A stretch of DNA of 64,000 nucleotides, taken from contig NZ_PPPD01000001.1 of assembly GCF_002901445.1 (NCBI RefSeq), positions 3,044,501 through 3,108,500 of the forward strand. The letters are read 5' to 3'. The stretch is from Deinococcus koreensis. GTDB lineage: Bacteria; Deinococcota; Deinococci; Deinococcales; Deinococcaceae. The translations under genes were made by a program, and so were the position numbers. This document shows, in pieces, positions 15,320 through 25,223 of the stretch (positions within the stretch are counted from its first letter, which is position 1; every line of letters begins with the position of its first letter). The notes beneath the pieces were generated by a model, which was not told the DNA's origin, did no database searches, and was given only the letters and a program-made list of their open reading frames with translations.

Positions 15320-15868
15320 ATGAACGAGAACACGACCCGCAACACCCGTCGCCTGCCCCTGATCGCCTTCGCCAGCCTGCCGCTCACCATCGGTCTGGGG
15401 TTTGCCCAGCAGAGTGCGGCCAGCACGTCCGCCGCCCCCACGGCCCAGGCTCAGCGCTTGCAGCCGGCCCAGCCCGGTCAGACCATGCCCGGCCAGACCC
15501 GGCCTGGTCAGATGCGGCCGAACAGTGGCACCAATCATGCCGACGTGTTCCTTCAGAAGCTCGCCGCGCAACTGGGCACCACGGTGCCTAAGCTCAGGGC
15601 CGCCGCCATCGCCGCCGGCAGCGCCACCATCGACCAGGGCGTGAAGGCCGGGGATATCCCAGCCGGGCGGGCCGCCGCGATGAAGCAGCGCCTCCAGCAG
15701 CACCCCTTCGCCGCCTTTGGGGGGCGGGGCCACGGTGGGCCGGGCCTGGGCCGGGACGGCGGCCCGCGAGGCCCGCACCCGCATGACCGCAGTGGCAACG
15801 ACGTGGGCGACCCGTCGGGCCGTGTGACGGTTCCTCAGACCGGTGCCCAGACGGAGGACGGAACCTGA
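15320..15868 (+). CDS. Secreted small protein of unknown function
   Basis: 182 residues. The N-terminal signal (NTRRLPLIAFASLPLTIGLGFAQ) is followed by a Gln/Pro/Thr-rich stretch with repeats like PGQTMPGQTRPGQMRP. A predicted helical segment (~72-125, DVFLQKLAAQLGTTVPKLRAAAIAAGSATIDQGVKAGDI) and a Gly/His-rich tail (FGGRGHGGPGLGRDGG...HPHD) complete it. The helical part resembles small periplasmic helix-pair proteins, and the His-rich tail could bind metal; both are inference. The ATG has GAGGAGAG 8-10 nt upstream. It stands alone, convergent with infB. Confidence 0.7.
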   Translation: MNENTTRNTRRLPLIAFASLPLTIGLGFAQQSAASTSAAPTAQAQRLQPAQPGQTMPGQTRPGQMRPNSGTNHADVFLQKLAAQLGTTVPKLRAAAIAAGSATIDQGVKAGDIPAGRAAAMKQRLQQHPFAAFGGRGHGGPGLGRDGGPRGPHPHDRSGNDVGDPSGRVTVPQTGAQTEDGT

Positions 15869-15882
15869 GCCTGAACTTCTCG

Positions 15883-15930
15883 ACAGCAGAGCAGCGACCG
15901 GGAGCACATCCCCGGTCGCTGCTCTGCTGT
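15883..15930. terminator. Bidirectional hairpin between convergent genes
   Basis: A perfect 20-bp stem (15883-15902 with 15911-15930, 8-nt loop) lies between the secreted-protein stop and the infB stop. It has no T-tract on either side, so it acts as a barrier or 3'-end stabiliser rather than a classic terminator. Confidence 0.65.
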
Positions 15931-15954
15931 GCTCGAAGGGTCGAACCCTCGGGC

Positions 15955-17946
15955 TCAGGCCTGCACGACCTCGACCATTTCGCTGGCTTCGATGATGTCG
16001 CCCACCTGCACGTCGTCCCAGTCCACGTTGATGCCACACTCGTAGCCGGTCTGCACCTCGCGGACATCGTCCTTGAAGCGCTTGAGGCCCACGATGGTGC
16101 CCTCGTAGACGACCTGCTTGCCGCGCGTGACCTTGGCCTTGGCGTTGCGCTTGAGAGAACCGTCGGTCACGTAGGAACCGGCGATGTTGCCGCTCTTGGG
16201 ATGCTTGATGATCATGCGGACTTCGGCGCGGCCCAGGTACTTCTCCTCGAAGACCGGCTCCGTCGTGCCCTTGATCAGACGGTCCACCTCGTCGATCAGC
16301 TCGTAGATGATCCGGAAGGACTTGATGTCCACGCCCTTGCCCTCGGCCATCTTCTTGACGCCGCCCGCCGGGGTGGTGCTGAAGCACAGGATGGTCGCCT
16401 CGGCGGTGGAGGCCAGCAGCACGTCGGCCTCGCTGGGCGACCCGATGCCGGCGAACATGACGTTGAGCTTCACGTCGTCGGATTCCTTGCGGGCCAGGAT
16501 GCCCTGGATGGCTTCCACCGAGCCCTGGGTGTCGGCGCGCAGGATCAGGTTCACGGTGCGAACCGAGCCCAGCGGCCCCATCATCTCTTCCAGGGTCAGG
16601 CGGCTGCGGACGCGGGCGTTCTCGGTGTCGCGGCGGTCGCTGGCGCGGGCCTCCACGAGTTCACGGGCGGCGTGCTCGTTCTTGGCCGAGCGCACCTTCT
16701 CGCCGCTGTCGGGCACCTCGGAGAAGCCCAGCACCTGCACGGGCGTGCTGGGGCCGGCGCTCTTGATGCGCCCGCCGGCACTGTCGGTCATGGCCTTGAT
16801 CTTGCCGTATTTCTCGCCCACGACCAGGAAGTCCCCGATGTGCAGCGTGCCTTCCTGCACCATCACGGTCGCCAGGACGCCGGCCTGCTTGTCGACCTTG
16901 CCCTCGATGATCACGCCGCTGAATTCACCCTTGGGGTCGGCCCGCAGATCTTCGAGTTCGGCGGTCAGCGAGATGTACTCCAGCAGATCCTCCACGCCCT
17001 CGCCCGAGCGGGCGCTGACCGGCACCACGATCAGGTCGCCGCCGTACTCCTCGGGCACCAGGTTGAGCTGGGTCAGGTCGGTCTTGACCCGGTCGGGGTC
17101 GGCCTGCGCCAGATCGATCTTGTTGATGGCGATGATCATCGGCACCTTGGCGGCCTGCGCGTGGGCGATGGCCTCGCGGGTCTGGGGCATCAGGCTGTCG
17201 TCGGCGGCGATCACGATGATCGCGATGTCGGCGACGTTGGCGCCGCGCGCCCGGATGGTCGTGAAGGCCTCGTGGCCCGGCGTGTCGATGAACACGATGC
17301 GGCCCTTGGAGGTCTGCGCCTCGAAGGCCCCGACGTGCTGGGTGATGCCGCCGGCCTCGCCCGCCGCCACCTTGGTCTTGCGGATGTAGTCCAGCAGGCT
17401 GGTCTTGCCGTGGTCGACGTGACCCATGATGGTCACGACCGGCGCGCGGTGGGGCGCGTCGCTGGCGGGCTGAGGGGTGCCGGGCTGCGGGTTGCCGGGC
17501 TGCATGCTGCTGGGCTGGACAACCTCGCCGGGCTGCCGCTCTTTGACGGGTGTACTCACTGGACTTCCTTGCGCTCCGGCCGAGCTGCTGGCCGCGGGCA
17601 TCTCGCTGGATCTGGGCTCTGGAGCGGGTGCGGCGGTGGGCGCCGGGGCAGAGGCTCCGGGAGTCGGCGCTTGAACGTCGTCAGCGGCCGGCTGGGCGGG
17701 GCTGGTATTGGCTGGACTGGTGCTGGCTGAGCTGGTGCTGGCCTGGCTGGCCTCAGCCGCTGCCCCGCTGCCCGCGCCCTGCGCTCCCTCTTCCGCCACG
17801 ATCTGCTTGATGAGTTCGACGGTGTCCTCTTCGATGGTCGAGCTGACGCTCTTGTACGACACGCCCAGACCATCGAGAATTTCCAGCATTCGGTGGTTCT
17901 CCACGCCCACTTCTTTGGCGAGGGTATAAATTCGGACTTTCGACAT
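15955..17946 (-). CDS. infB: Translation initiation factor IF-2
   Basis: The GTPase that brings initiator tRNA to the 30S subunit. I start at the ATG (MSKVRIYTLAKEVG) preceded by GGAGG rather than the GTG two codons earlier; 663 residues. Domains: IF2-N helix-turn domain 1-50, a Pro/Ala/Ser/Gln-rich linker ~55-170, and a G domain with GHVDHGKT, DTPGHE and NKID. EF-Tu-like domain II, the IF-2 middle domain and the C-terminal fMet-tRNA-binding domain II (IIKHPKSGNIAGSYVTDG...YECGINVDWDDV) follow. The N-terminal region is shorter than in E. coli. It is the last gene of rimP-nusA-rnpM-infB. Confidence 0.98.
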   Translation of the reverse strand: MSKVRIYTLAKEVGVENHRMLEILDGLGVSYKSVSSTIEEDTVELIKQIVAEEGAQGAGSGAAAEASQASTSSASTSPANTSPAQPAADDVQAPTPGASAPAPTAAPAPEPRSSEMPAASSSAGAQGSPVSTPVKERQPGEVVQPSSMQPGNPQPGTPQPASDAPHRAPVVTIMGHVDHGKTSLLDYIRKTKVAAGEAGGITQHVGAFEAQTSKGRIVFIDTPGHEAFTTIRARGANVADIAIIVIAADDSLMPQTREAIAHAQAAKVPMIIAINKIDLAQADPDRVKTDLTQLNLVPEEYGGDLIVVPVSARSGEGVEDLLEYISLTAELEDLRADPKGEFSGVIIEGKVDKQAGVLATVMVQEGTLHIGDFLVVGEKYGKIKAMTDSAGGRIKSAGPSTPVQVLGFSEVPDSGEKVRSAKNEHAARELVEARASDRRDTENARVRSRLTLEEMMGPLGSVRTVNLILRADTQGSVEAIQGILARKESDDVKLNVMFAGIGSPSEADVLLASTAEATILCFSTTPAGGVKKMAEGKGVDIKSFRIIYELIDEVDRLIKGTTEPVFEEKYLGRAEVRMIIKHPKSGNIAGSYVTDGSLKRNAKAKVTRGKQVVYEGTIVGLKRFKDDVREVQTGYECGINVDWDDVQVGDIIEASEMVEVVQA

Positions 17947-18001
17947 GCTCACCTCCGGTGAGTTCCGCGCCGGCCCATCCAGCAGGCTGCGCGGCGATAA
18001 A

Positions 18002-18286
18002 TCAGTGTTCCTGTAAGGGGCCAGCCGGCTGCGGGGTCGTCAGCAGCAGCGCACTCAGGGCGGGCGCCGCGGCCCCGAAGGCCCGCCGCAGCCGCTTGTC
18101 CTGCCAGCAGGAGGGCGAATCGGCGCAGACATACGCCCCCCGCCCCGACCGTGGCCCGGTCAGCAGCTTCCACGTTCCGTCCACCTTCGACACCCGCCGG
18201 AATTCCGGCTGGGGCCGCTTGCGCCGGCACGCCACACACGTCCGCTCCGGCACGTGCCGGAGGAGCGGGGTAGCAGGGGCCGACAC
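18002..18286 (-). CDS. rnpM: YlxR/RnpM family RNA-binding protein
   Basis: 94 residues with the family signature: PERTCVACRRKRPQPEFRRV near the N-terminus and GRGAYVCADSPSCW, giving paired cysteines and a basic surface. YlxR of Bacillus (renamed RnpM) binds the RNase P RNA and modulates its activity. The gene sits, as usual, between nusA and infB. It starts with GTG 2 nt after the nusA stop, so the genes are translationally coupled. The C-terminal Ala/Pro tail is nonconserved. Confidence 0.9.
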   Translation of the reverse strand: MSAPATPLLRHVPERTCVACRRKRPQPEFRRVSKVDGTWKLLTGPRSGRGAYVCADSPSCWQDKRLRRAFGAAAPALSALLLTTPQPAGPLQEH

Positions 18287-18288
18287 AG

Positions 18289-19476
<1,188 letters not shown>

Positions 19477-19531
19477 CTCACTCTTCCTTTTTGGGTATGA
19501 CTTGTGGTGTGGCGGCGGGGTGCTGCCAGCC

Positions 19532-19996
19532 TCAGCGGTGGCGATCCGGGAACTCGGCCAGGTTCGCCTGGAAGGTGCCGGCTCCCAGGGTCACGTCGTC
19601 GCCGTTCACGTCGAAGGTCACCTGATCGCCGGACACGGACTTGATGGGCGCCGTGAAGGAATGGCCGTCGGCGCGCACCTTCGCCTTGAGCCCCAGCATG
19701 CGCTCGAAGTGCCGTGCCCGCAGCAGCGGCCGTTTCGCGCCGGGCGACTCGAACTCCAGGCGGTACTCGCCGGGGATCGGGTCGCGCAGGTCGAACTCGG
19801 CCTCGGCGGCGCGGCTGGCCTTCGTCAGGTCTTCCATCGTCACGGGCTGCTCGTCCAGGCGGTCGATGCGTACCAGCACGATCCGGTCGCCGCCCACGGT
19901 CTGGAGCTGGACTTCCAGCACCTCGAAGCCCAGTGGGCCAGCGGCCAGTTGGGCGATCTCCTGAAGCTTTACATTGTCGGTTGCGTTGTTATTCAT
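19532..19996 (-). CDS. rimP: Ribosome maturation factor RimP
   Basis: Needed for late 30S assembly (binds S12/h44 region precursors). 154 residues from the ATG encoding MNNNATDNVKLQEIAQ. The longer in-frame extension upstream is low quality and crosses a terminator, so I reject it. The N-terminal alpha/beta domain carries GFEVLEVQLQTVGGDRIVLVRIDR, then LTKASRAAEAEFDLRDPIPGEYRLEFESPGAKRPL (hallmark 'Y.LEvSSPG..RPL'), and a C-terminal SH3-like barrel. First gene of the operon. A TACAAT sequence touches the ATG, too close for an ordinary leaderless promoter. Confidence 0.95.
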   Translation of the reverse strand: MNNNATDNVKLQEIAQLAAGPLGFEVLEVQLQTVGGDRIVLVRIDRLDEQPVTMEDLTKASRAAEAEFDLRDPIPGEYRLEFESPGAKRPLLRARHFERMLGLKAKVRADGHSFTAPIKSVSGDQVTFDVNGDDVTLGAGTFQANLAEFPDRHR

Positions 19997-20024
19997 ATTG
20001 TATCGGCCCCAATCTGGCGGCCAA

Positions 20025-20065
<41 letters not shown>

Positions 20066-20667
20066 CCCCGTTCGAGGAATTCCGACCAGCAGTATACAAC
20101 GTTCGTCAAATCGGGCTGGCGCTGACCTCACACTCGACAGGGCGGCGGCACAGTCAGGGATGTGTTGCGGTCAATACCGCTGTAGACGACTCTGCGGCTT
20201 CGCAGTTCTACGGGGCCGCCTCATAGGGAGGCAGGAGAAAGCGCGACTGCAACGAAGTGAAAGTGATCCTGCGACATCCGAGACCCCTCACCCTTCCGCC
20301 GCGTTGCGGCTCCCTCCCTCTCCCCTGGGGAGAGGGTTGGGGTGAGGGGTCTGTTGGTGGCGAATCAGCCAGGTCTTGCCATCACTTGAGTCCCGTATGA
20401 AACGCCATTCCTGACCGCCTCTGACTCGCAGAGCCCGAAGAGAATGTGGTGGTACCGAAGGTGACAGACTCGCACAGCCGAGGAGTAGACGGGCCTACCC
20501 ACAGCGTTGTCGAACTTCCAACTTCCGGTTGGGCTGACTTTGCGGTTGCCGTGTCACCTTCGTCGCGCACGAACATGAGGGGGGGAGGGCTGAAAGGCAC
20601 AGGGTCGATCACGCCCCGGTGCAGGGAGACCAGACGAGGCGCTGCTGCAGGTTCCCAACCCTCAGTC
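20066..20667. other. Long repeat-rich intergenic region between minC and rimP
   Basis: About 600 bases with no credible gene. From rimP outward: a TATACT motif; a diverged copy of the dispersed intergenic repeat (~20180-20262); a large palindrome (20282-20351); and an inverted pair of 11 bp (20456-20466 with 20552-20562) enclosing a small ACTTCC/GGTTGG hairpin. Short reading frames here are arginine/serine-rich and family-less. Confidence 0.6.
20282..20351. repeat. Palindromic intergenic repeat
   Basis: The outer arms GACCCCTCACCC and GGGTGAGGGGTC are exact inverted copies. Inside, CCCTCTCCCC meets GGGGAGAGGG. This type of GA/CT-rich palindrome is widespread in high-GC bacterial intergenic DNA (REP/MITE-like) and would form a very stable stem in RNA. 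Confidence 0.75.
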
Positions 20668-21285
20668 CTACTTCTGGATGTCGATCACGATCTGCCCGTC
20701 GTGGAGCCTCGCCAGTTCGGCCACGGGCGGCCCCTCGCGGCGCTGCATGTTGCTCAGGCTGCTGCCCTCGGGGGCGCGGGCCACGGCGTCCCCGATGCGG
20801 AGCTGGGCGCTGGCGATCGGGCGCGCCCAGACGATGGCGTCGGCGTAGCCTCCCTGCCCGGCGTGGGCAATTCCGCGCAGCGCGCCGACCACGATCACGT
20901 CGCCGCCCGCGATCACCTCGGCGCCGGGGTTCACGTCGCCCAGGACGATCACGCTGCCCAGATACTCGCGCCGGGTGCCGGCCCGCAGGCTGCCCGGCAC
21001 GATCACGGTGCGGGCGCTGTCCAGGGGACTCACGGCGGTGGGCGCCGCGCCGGGAGCGGCCACCGTGACGCGCGGCGCCCGGATCCGCCCCGGCGTGCCT
21101 CCAGCGTTCCGGATGGCCTGGAGGGCCGCCCCCAGCGCGTCCGGGTCGGCGTCTCCCAGGATCTCCAGCGTAACGTGGCTGCCGAGCAGCTCGCTTCGCG
21201 CGGCCAGGGTGCCCTGCACGCTCTGGGCGGTATCGCCGGGTTCCAGCAGGAGATTCAGACCACCCAGGGTGCCGCGCAGCTTCAT
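20668..21285 (-). CDS. minC: Septum-site determining protein MinC
   Basis: Inhibits FtsZ ring assembly away from midcell. The start is the ATG of MKLRGTLGGLNLLLEPGD, since TAGATT lies 7 nt upstream (probable leaderless promoter); 205 residues. The N-terminal FtsZ-interacting alpha/beta domain (~1-80) is followed by a Pro/Ala linker. The C-terminal right-handed beta-helix is diagnostic: SVIVLGDVNPGAEVIAGGDVIVVGALRGIAHAG. The C-domain normally binds MinD, but minD is not adjacent here, although these genes usually pair. Confidence 0.92.
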   Translation of the reverse strand: MKLRGTLGGLNLLLEPGDTAQSVQGTLAARSELLGSHVTLEILGDADPDALGAALQAIRNAGGTPGRIRAPRVTVAAPGAAPTAVSPLDSARTVIVPGSLRAGTRREYLGSVIVLGDVNPGAEVIAGGDVIVVGALRGIAHAGQGGYADAIVWARPIASAQLRIGDAVARAPEGSSLSNMQRREGPPVAELARLHDGQIVIDIQK

Positions 21286-21362
21286 GAGTCCTAATCTAGC
21301 GTCCAGCGGCGCTCCGGAGCGTGCGGCGTTCCCAGCGGGCGGCGGCGGGGCCATCCCCAGCC

Positions 21363-21389
21363 AAAAAAAGAGCCTCCCTGGTGGGAGGC
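21363..21389 (-). terminator. Terminator of the LEA-like gene
   Basis: A 7-bp stem GCCTCCC/GGGAGGC with 4-nt loop is followed on the minus strand by a run of seven T. A second GC hairpin (~21397-21415) precedes it. Confidence 0.9.
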
Positions 21390-21423
21390 CCGACGTGCCC
21401 GGAGACGACCGGGCGCCCGGAAA

Positions 21424-22113
21424 TCACATCTTGCGTTCGGCGTCGCGCTTGGTGTCCTTGGCGGCCTTCGAGACGTCGCGGGCGGCGGCGCGGGCCGTGT
21501 CGCCCGCGTCCTTCGCGGCGCCCTGCACGTCGTCCTTGGCCGCTTCGGCGGTCTGCTGCATGTTGGACTTGACGTCCTTGGCGGCGCTCCGGGCGCTGGC
21601 GGCCAGATCCTGTCCGGCGGCCTTCGCCTCTTCGGTGCCGGCCTTCACATCGGCCTTCACATCAGACTTGACGTCGGCGGCCACGTCCTTCACCTGGGCG
21701 GCGGCCTTCTGGGCCTGATCGCCAGCGGTGTCGGCGGCGTCACGGGCCGCGTCCTTCGCGGTGTCGGCGGCCTGACCCACAGCGGTCTTGACGTCCCCGG
21801 CCACGTCCTTCGCCTTGTCCACTGCCTTCTCCACAGCGGCCCCGGTGCCTTCACTGGCGGCGTCCCTGACCTCGCTGGCTTTATCGGCGATCGCGGAGCC
21901 GGCGGCGGTGGCGGCCTCCTTGGTCTTCTCCCAGCCCCTGGTCACGCTCTGGCCCACGTCCTGCGCGGCGTCCTTCAGGCCCAGTTCGGCCAGCTTGGCG
22001 TCCAGGGCGCGGCGGTTCTGCTCGCGGCTGAAGTAGTACGCCCCGGCGCCGATCAGGGCCCCCAGGGTCAGCAGACGTTTGATCGGGAAGTGTCGGTCAT
22101 CACGTTTAAACAT
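21424..22113 (-). CDS. LEA-like (group 3) desiccation-tolerance protein
   Basis: 229 residues. A short hydrophobic segment near the N-terminus (LLTLGALIGAGAYYF, ~14-28) precedes a long, extremely hydrophilic Ala/Lys/Asp/Glu repeat. The repeats run in 11-residue steps of the type 'AKDxAxDxAxx' (AADTAKDAARDAADTAGDQAQ, VKADVKAGTEEAKAAGQ), typical of late-embryogenesis-abundant group 3 proteins. These are disordered in water, become helical on drying, and protect membranes and proteins. Deinococcus radiodurans has known LEA homologues tied to drying survival. Probable leaderless promoter TAGGCT 7 nt before ATG, with an 11-bp-spaced direct repeat upstream. Confidence 0.85.
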   Translation of the reverse strand: MFKRDDRHFPIKRLLTLGALIGAGAYYFSREQNRRALDAKLAELGLKDAAQDVGQSVTRGWEKTKEAATAAGSAIADKASEVRDAASEGTGAAVEKAVDKAKDVAGDVKTAVGQAADTAKDAARDAADTAGDQAQKAAAQVKDVAADVKSDVKADVKAGTEEAKAAGQDLAASARSAAKDVKSNMQQTAEAAKDDVQGAAKDAGDTARAAARDVSKAAKDTKRDAERKM

Positions 22114-22158
22114 GAGAACCAGCCTACGCGGCCCATTAAGGAGCGGGATGAGCAGGGA

Positions 22159-22175
22159 TTTACAACAGGTTTACA
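22159..22175 (-). promoter_or_regulatory. Candidate activator site (direct repeat) upstream of LEA-like gene
   Basis: TGTAAA occurs twice with an 11-bp period (minus strand), the spacing used by OmpR/PhoB-type response regulators. It lies just upstream of where the -35 would be, and that -35 is a non-consensus sequence (ATCCCG). The binding protein is unknown. Confidence 0.4.
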
Positions 22176-22204
22176 CGGTCGTCCAGCGCTGCCTCGCCTG
22201 CCGC

Positions 22205-22594
22205 TCAAGCGGCAGCGCCGCCTGGCAGGCCCAGGCGGCGGGCCAGATCGCCGCTCAGGATCCACTCCTCGGGCTCTTCAAGGCCGGTGATCCTGATCAG
22301 CACGCAGCCCCGGCTGAGGTAGAAGTCGGTGATCCGCTGCCACGCCTCCTCGTCGGAACTGGCCGTCTCCTCGATATCTTCCAGGGTGCCCCACAGGTCG
22401 CCCTCGACCTCGCCGCTCAGCAGGGCCTCGGCGTGGGCGCTCATCACGTAGGCGTCCACGGTCTCCAGCGGGGGGTAGGTCTGGCCGGCCTCGCGGAGTT
22501 CCAGGCGGTCGTCCCGCTCGTACAGGCTCGCCAGGAACCCGTCCCATTGCTGGGCGGTCAGGCTGATGGTGCTCGCGCTCGGGTCGGTGTCCAC
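22205..22594 (-). CDS. Hypothetical acidic cytoplasmic protein
   Basis: About 129 residues from a GTG ([21 protein letters not shown]). The GTG is chosen because TACACT lies 6 nt before it, the leaderless layout. An upstream in-frame start would add 16 residues. No signal or membrane segment. The protein is acidic, with a predicted alpha/beta pattern: [19 protein letters not shown], a middle [33 protein letters not shown], and [13 protein letters not shown] at the end. I do not recognise the family. It lies divergent from the DUF1517 gene. Confidence 0.7.
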   Translation of the reverse strand: MDTDPSASTISLTAQQWDGFLASLYERDDRLELREAGQTYPPLETVDAYVMSAHAEALLSGEVEGDLWGTLEDIEETASSDEEAWQRITDFYLSRGCVLIRITGLEEPEEWILSGDLARRLGLPGGAAA

Positions 22595-22684
22595 GCCCGG
22601 AGTGTACCGGCCGGCGGCGACATGAAAGGCCAGCGGGAACACGCGGAAGAAGGAAATCTTCAGCCCACCCGGATCGGGTCGAGC

Positions 22685-22729
22685 CCGGCCCCGTCCAACC
22701 CAGCCCCGTTCAACCCGGCCCTGTCGAGT
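22685..22729. repeat. Three imperfect 15-bp tandem repeats
   Basis: Three copies of a CCGGCCCCGTCCAAC-like unit lie in the divergent region before the DUF1517 gene. The third is the most diverged. Confidence 0.6.
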
Positions 22730-22851
22730 GGACGGAGCGGCTCAGGCCGATCTCCAGCCTCCTGAATCCCTGCTCCGGACGCCGGCGCCTGACCACCTGC
22801 CCTAAACGGCTCGTAAACGGCAGGACGGGAACGCCCGGCCCCCGGGCGCCG

Positions 22852-22857
22852 TACACT
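22852..22857 (+). promoter_or_regulatory. -10 element, leaderless promoter of the DUF1517 gene
   Basis: TACACT, 6 nt before ATG; no ribosome site. Confidence 0.6.
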
Positions 22858-22863
22858 CCACGT

Positions 22864-23895
22864 ATGTCCCACGCCGCGCCCGATGCTGGATTCCGTTCCC
22901 CCGGAGACCGCCCCCGACGTTCCCAGTTGCACGTCTGGCCCCTGCTGCGCGTGTGGCTGGTGGTGCTGGCCGCCCTGACCCTGACGCTGGGGAGCCTGCT
23001 GGCCGGCAGCGCCAGCGCGCAGTCCGGCGGCGGCTTCGGTGGCAGCTCCAGCGGCGGTTCGTCCGGTGGGGGCGGCGGGGGCGGCTACTCGGGCGGCGGC
23101 TACAGCGGGGGCGGGTACTCGGGGGGCGGCGGCTTCGGGCCGGTCATCATCAACGGGGGCGGCGGCTATTACGGCGGGAGTGGCCTGAGCGGCTTCGGCA
23201 TCGTGCCGCTGATCATCTTCGGACTGGTCATCTTCGGCGTGGTGGGCGCCATGCGCCGCAGCCTGGGCGGGGGCGGCGGCCGCGGGCTCGCCGGGGGTCT
23301 GGGCGGGCTGTCCTCGCTGAGCGGCACGGCCCAGGCGGTCAGCGTGCAGCTCCTGCTGGCCGAGGGCGACGAGGTCAAGAGCGCCCTGCAGCGCGTGGCC
23401 CGCTCGGGCGACCCGGACACCAACGAGGGTCTGGCCCGCATGTTGCAGGAGGCCGCCCTGGTCGCCCTGCGCCACCCGGAGCGCTGGGTCTACGGCAACG
23501 TGGAACGCGCCCAGGGGGCCCGGAATGCCGCCGACAGCCAGGTGGGCGCCTGGGCCACCGAGGCCCGCGCGGCCTTCACGGATCAGACCACCAGCAACTA
23601 CCAGAACCGCGACCCGAACAGCGGATTTGCCCAGCAGGGCGGGTATTCCTACGACAAGGATGCTGGCGACCAGTATCTGGCGGTCACGATCGCTGTGGCG
23701 GCGCACGCCATGGGCACCCTGCCGCCCGCCGGGGTGACCACCGCCGCCGAGGCCCGCAGCGCCCTGAGCGCTATCAGCGCGGTCGCGCCGGGCGACCTGA
23801 TCCGCGCCGAGGTGATCTGGAGCCCCGACGTGGAGGGCGAGTTCCTGAGCGAGGATGAAGCCATCCAGAAGTACCCCAAGCTGACGAAACTCTAG
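22864..23895 (+). CDS. DUF1517-family glycine-rich membrane protein
   Basis: 343 residues. The first hydrophobic segment is a signal or anchor ([27 protein letters not shown]). A striking Gly/Ser/Tyr repeat (~54-105, [13 protein letters not shown]) follows, then a membrane helix ([17 protein letters not shown]). The C-terminal DUF1517-type domain contains [53 protein letters not shown]. Homologues occur in cyanobacteria and plastids; no biochemical function is established that I know of. The glycine-rich stretch is low-complexity and may vary in length between strains. Confidence 0.8.
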   Translation: MSHAAPDAGFRSPGDRPRRSQLHVWPLLRVWLVVLAALTLTLGSLLAGSASAQSGGGFGGSSSGGSSGGGGGGGYSGGGYSGGGYSGGGGFGPVIINGGGGYYGGSGLSGFGIVPLIIFGLVIFGVVGAMRRSLGGGGGRGLAGGLGGLSSLSGTAQAVSVQLLLAEGDEVKSALQRVARSGDPDTNEGLARMLQEAALVALRHPERWVYGNVERAQGARNAADSQVGAWATEARAAFTDQTTSNYQNRDPNSGFAQQGGYSYDKDAGDQYLAVTIAVAAHAMGTLPPAGVTTAAEARSALSAISAVAPGDLIRAEVIWSPDVEGEFLSEDEAIQKYPKLTKL

Positions 23896-23922
23896 CCCCA
23901 GACCCTACGATCCTGGTCAGTC

Positions 23923-24249
23923 ATGGCCCGCCGCCAAGCCGATCCCCTCTGGCCGCCACCCGCCGCGCCGCCCGCCACCTGCGCCCTGTGTGGGCGCGAG
24001 GTGCCCACGCTGACCGAGCACCACCTGATCCCCCGCTCGCAGGGGCGGCGGCGCGGCGTGAAGGTGCAGGAACTGCCCACCGTGCAGCTCTGCTCGGCCT
24101 GCCACAAGTTCCTGCACAAGACCTTCAGCAACGCCGAACTCGCCCAGGAATACACCACGGTGGACGCCCTGCTGGCCCACGAGGCTGTGCAGCGCTTCGT
24201 GGCCTGGATCAGGCGGCAGCCCGGCTCGAAAGGCGTGCGGGTGCGGTAG
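23923..24249 (+). CDS. Small HNH-type zinc-finger nuclease-like protein
   Basis: 108 residues with the HNH/beta-beta-alpha metal pattern: CALCGRE, then [11 protein letters not shown], then [17 protein letters not shown]. The two CxxC pairs would bind structural zinc, and the EHH...H residues the catalytic metal. Proteins of this size (YisB-like) are common standalone HNH proteins of uncertain role in DNA repair or modification. It lies 27 nt after the DUF1517 gene in the same direction, possibly co-transcribed. TACGAT 11 nt before the ATG could be a second promoter. Confidence 0.8.
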   Translation: MARRQADPLWPPPAAPPATCALCGREVPTLTEHHLIPRSQGRRRGVKVQELPTVQLCSACHKFLHKTFSNAELAQEYTTVDALLAHEAVQRFVAWIRRQPGSKGVRVR

Positions 24250-24392
24250 AGAGGCGATGGCCCGGAGGCGTCTGTGTGGGATTCTTCTCTGTCGGATTCG
24301 TCTGCGCTGACCGCTCCTGTGCCGACTTCCTGTGAGCCGGATTTCGGTATAGAAGGCTGTCGAAGAGTGGCTCAGGAAGGTGTTGGGGAAGG

Positions 24393-25223
24393 TCAGGCGG
24401 CCACAGAGGCCTGCGCGGCCGAACTCATCGGGGCGCGCGGCATCCAGCGGCCCAGCAGGGCCGGTACGCCCTCGGCCGCCACGACCACCAGCAGGGCGTA
24501 GCGCAGGGCGCGGATCAGGCCCAGGTTCCGCAGGTCGGCCGGCAGGGCCGCGAGGCCGAAATAGACCAGGAAGACCAGCAGCAGCCCAACCACCGGCACG
24601 ATGATCCGGCCGGCGACGGTGGTGGGCGGCATGAAGCTGGGCCGCACCCACCAGAACCCAGCGAACAGGCCCAGCCCGGCGGCCAGTTCGCGTGGAGCGC
24701 TGGCGGGCAGGAGGGCGGCGGCCAGCAGGATCACCACCGGGGGCAGGGTGCGGGTCAGGCCCCGCCCCGGCACGTCCGGGCGTGCGGCGGCCACCGCGAA
24801 GACGGCGCCCAGCAGCAGGCCCACGATCACGTCGGCCGGATAGTGGACGTTCAGGGCCAGCCGCGACACCGAAATCAGCACGATCAGTGCCAGGGCGACT
24901 CCCCACATCCAGCCCCGGTTCACCTGCATGGCCAGCCCGCCCCAGAGGGTCGCGGCCATCTGCGTATGTCCGCTCGGCAGGCCCGGCCCGCCGGCCGTGG
25001 CCCGCGCCGCTTCTGTGGCCAGGGCCGGGTCGCCCGTGAAGGGGCGGGGGAGATTCAGGCCGTATTTCAGGGCCGTGTTGAGCAGATAGCTCGTGGCAAA
25101 GGCCACCCCCAGCGTGCGGCCGCCCCGGGGATTGACCAGCCAGGTGTACAGCGCGAGCACGACGATGAACACCTCGTCACGTCCCAGGGTCGTGACCGCC
25201 AGCCAGAAGGATTCCATGCTCAC
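24393..25223 (-). CDS. PAP2-family membrane phosphatase
   Basis: 276 residues. The phosphatase signature is split as usual: [13 protein letters not shown], then [16 protein letters not shown], then [22 protein letters not shown] (motifs KxxxxxxRP, PSGH, SRxxxxxHxxxD). About eight membrane helices are expected, with extra C-terminal helices beyond the core ([37 protein letters not shown]). Probable substrates are undecaprenyl pyrophosphate or phosphatidic/glycerol phosphates; which one cannot be told. The start is the GTG (V-S-M-E) or the ATG two codons in. Confidence 0.88.
   Translation of the reverse strand: MSMESFWLAVTTLGRDEVFIVVLALYTWLVNPRGGRTLGVAFATSYLLNTALKYGLNLPRPFTGDPALATEAARATAGGPGLPSGHTQMAATLWGGLAMQVNRGWMWGVALALIVLISVSRLALNVHYPADVIVGLLLGAVFAVAAARPDVPGRGLTRTLPPVVILLAAALLPASAPRELAAGLGLFAGFWWVRPSFMPPTTVAGRIIVPVVGLLLVFLVYFGLAALPADLRNLGLIRALRYALLVVVAAEGVPALLGRWMPRAPMSSAAQASVAA

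Noticed and set aside
15931..15952. GGGTCGAACCC resembling a tRNA T-arm
   Set aside because: No acceptor, D or anticodon stems around it; it is a small hairpin beside the infB stop.
19990..20005. TACAAT touching the rimP ATG as a leaderless promoter
   Set aside because: Spacing of zero would start transcription inside the gene; no suitable downstream start codon.
20382..20612. 76-codon minus-strand frame in the repeat-rich gap
   Set aside because: Lies over palindromic repeats; composition not protein-like.
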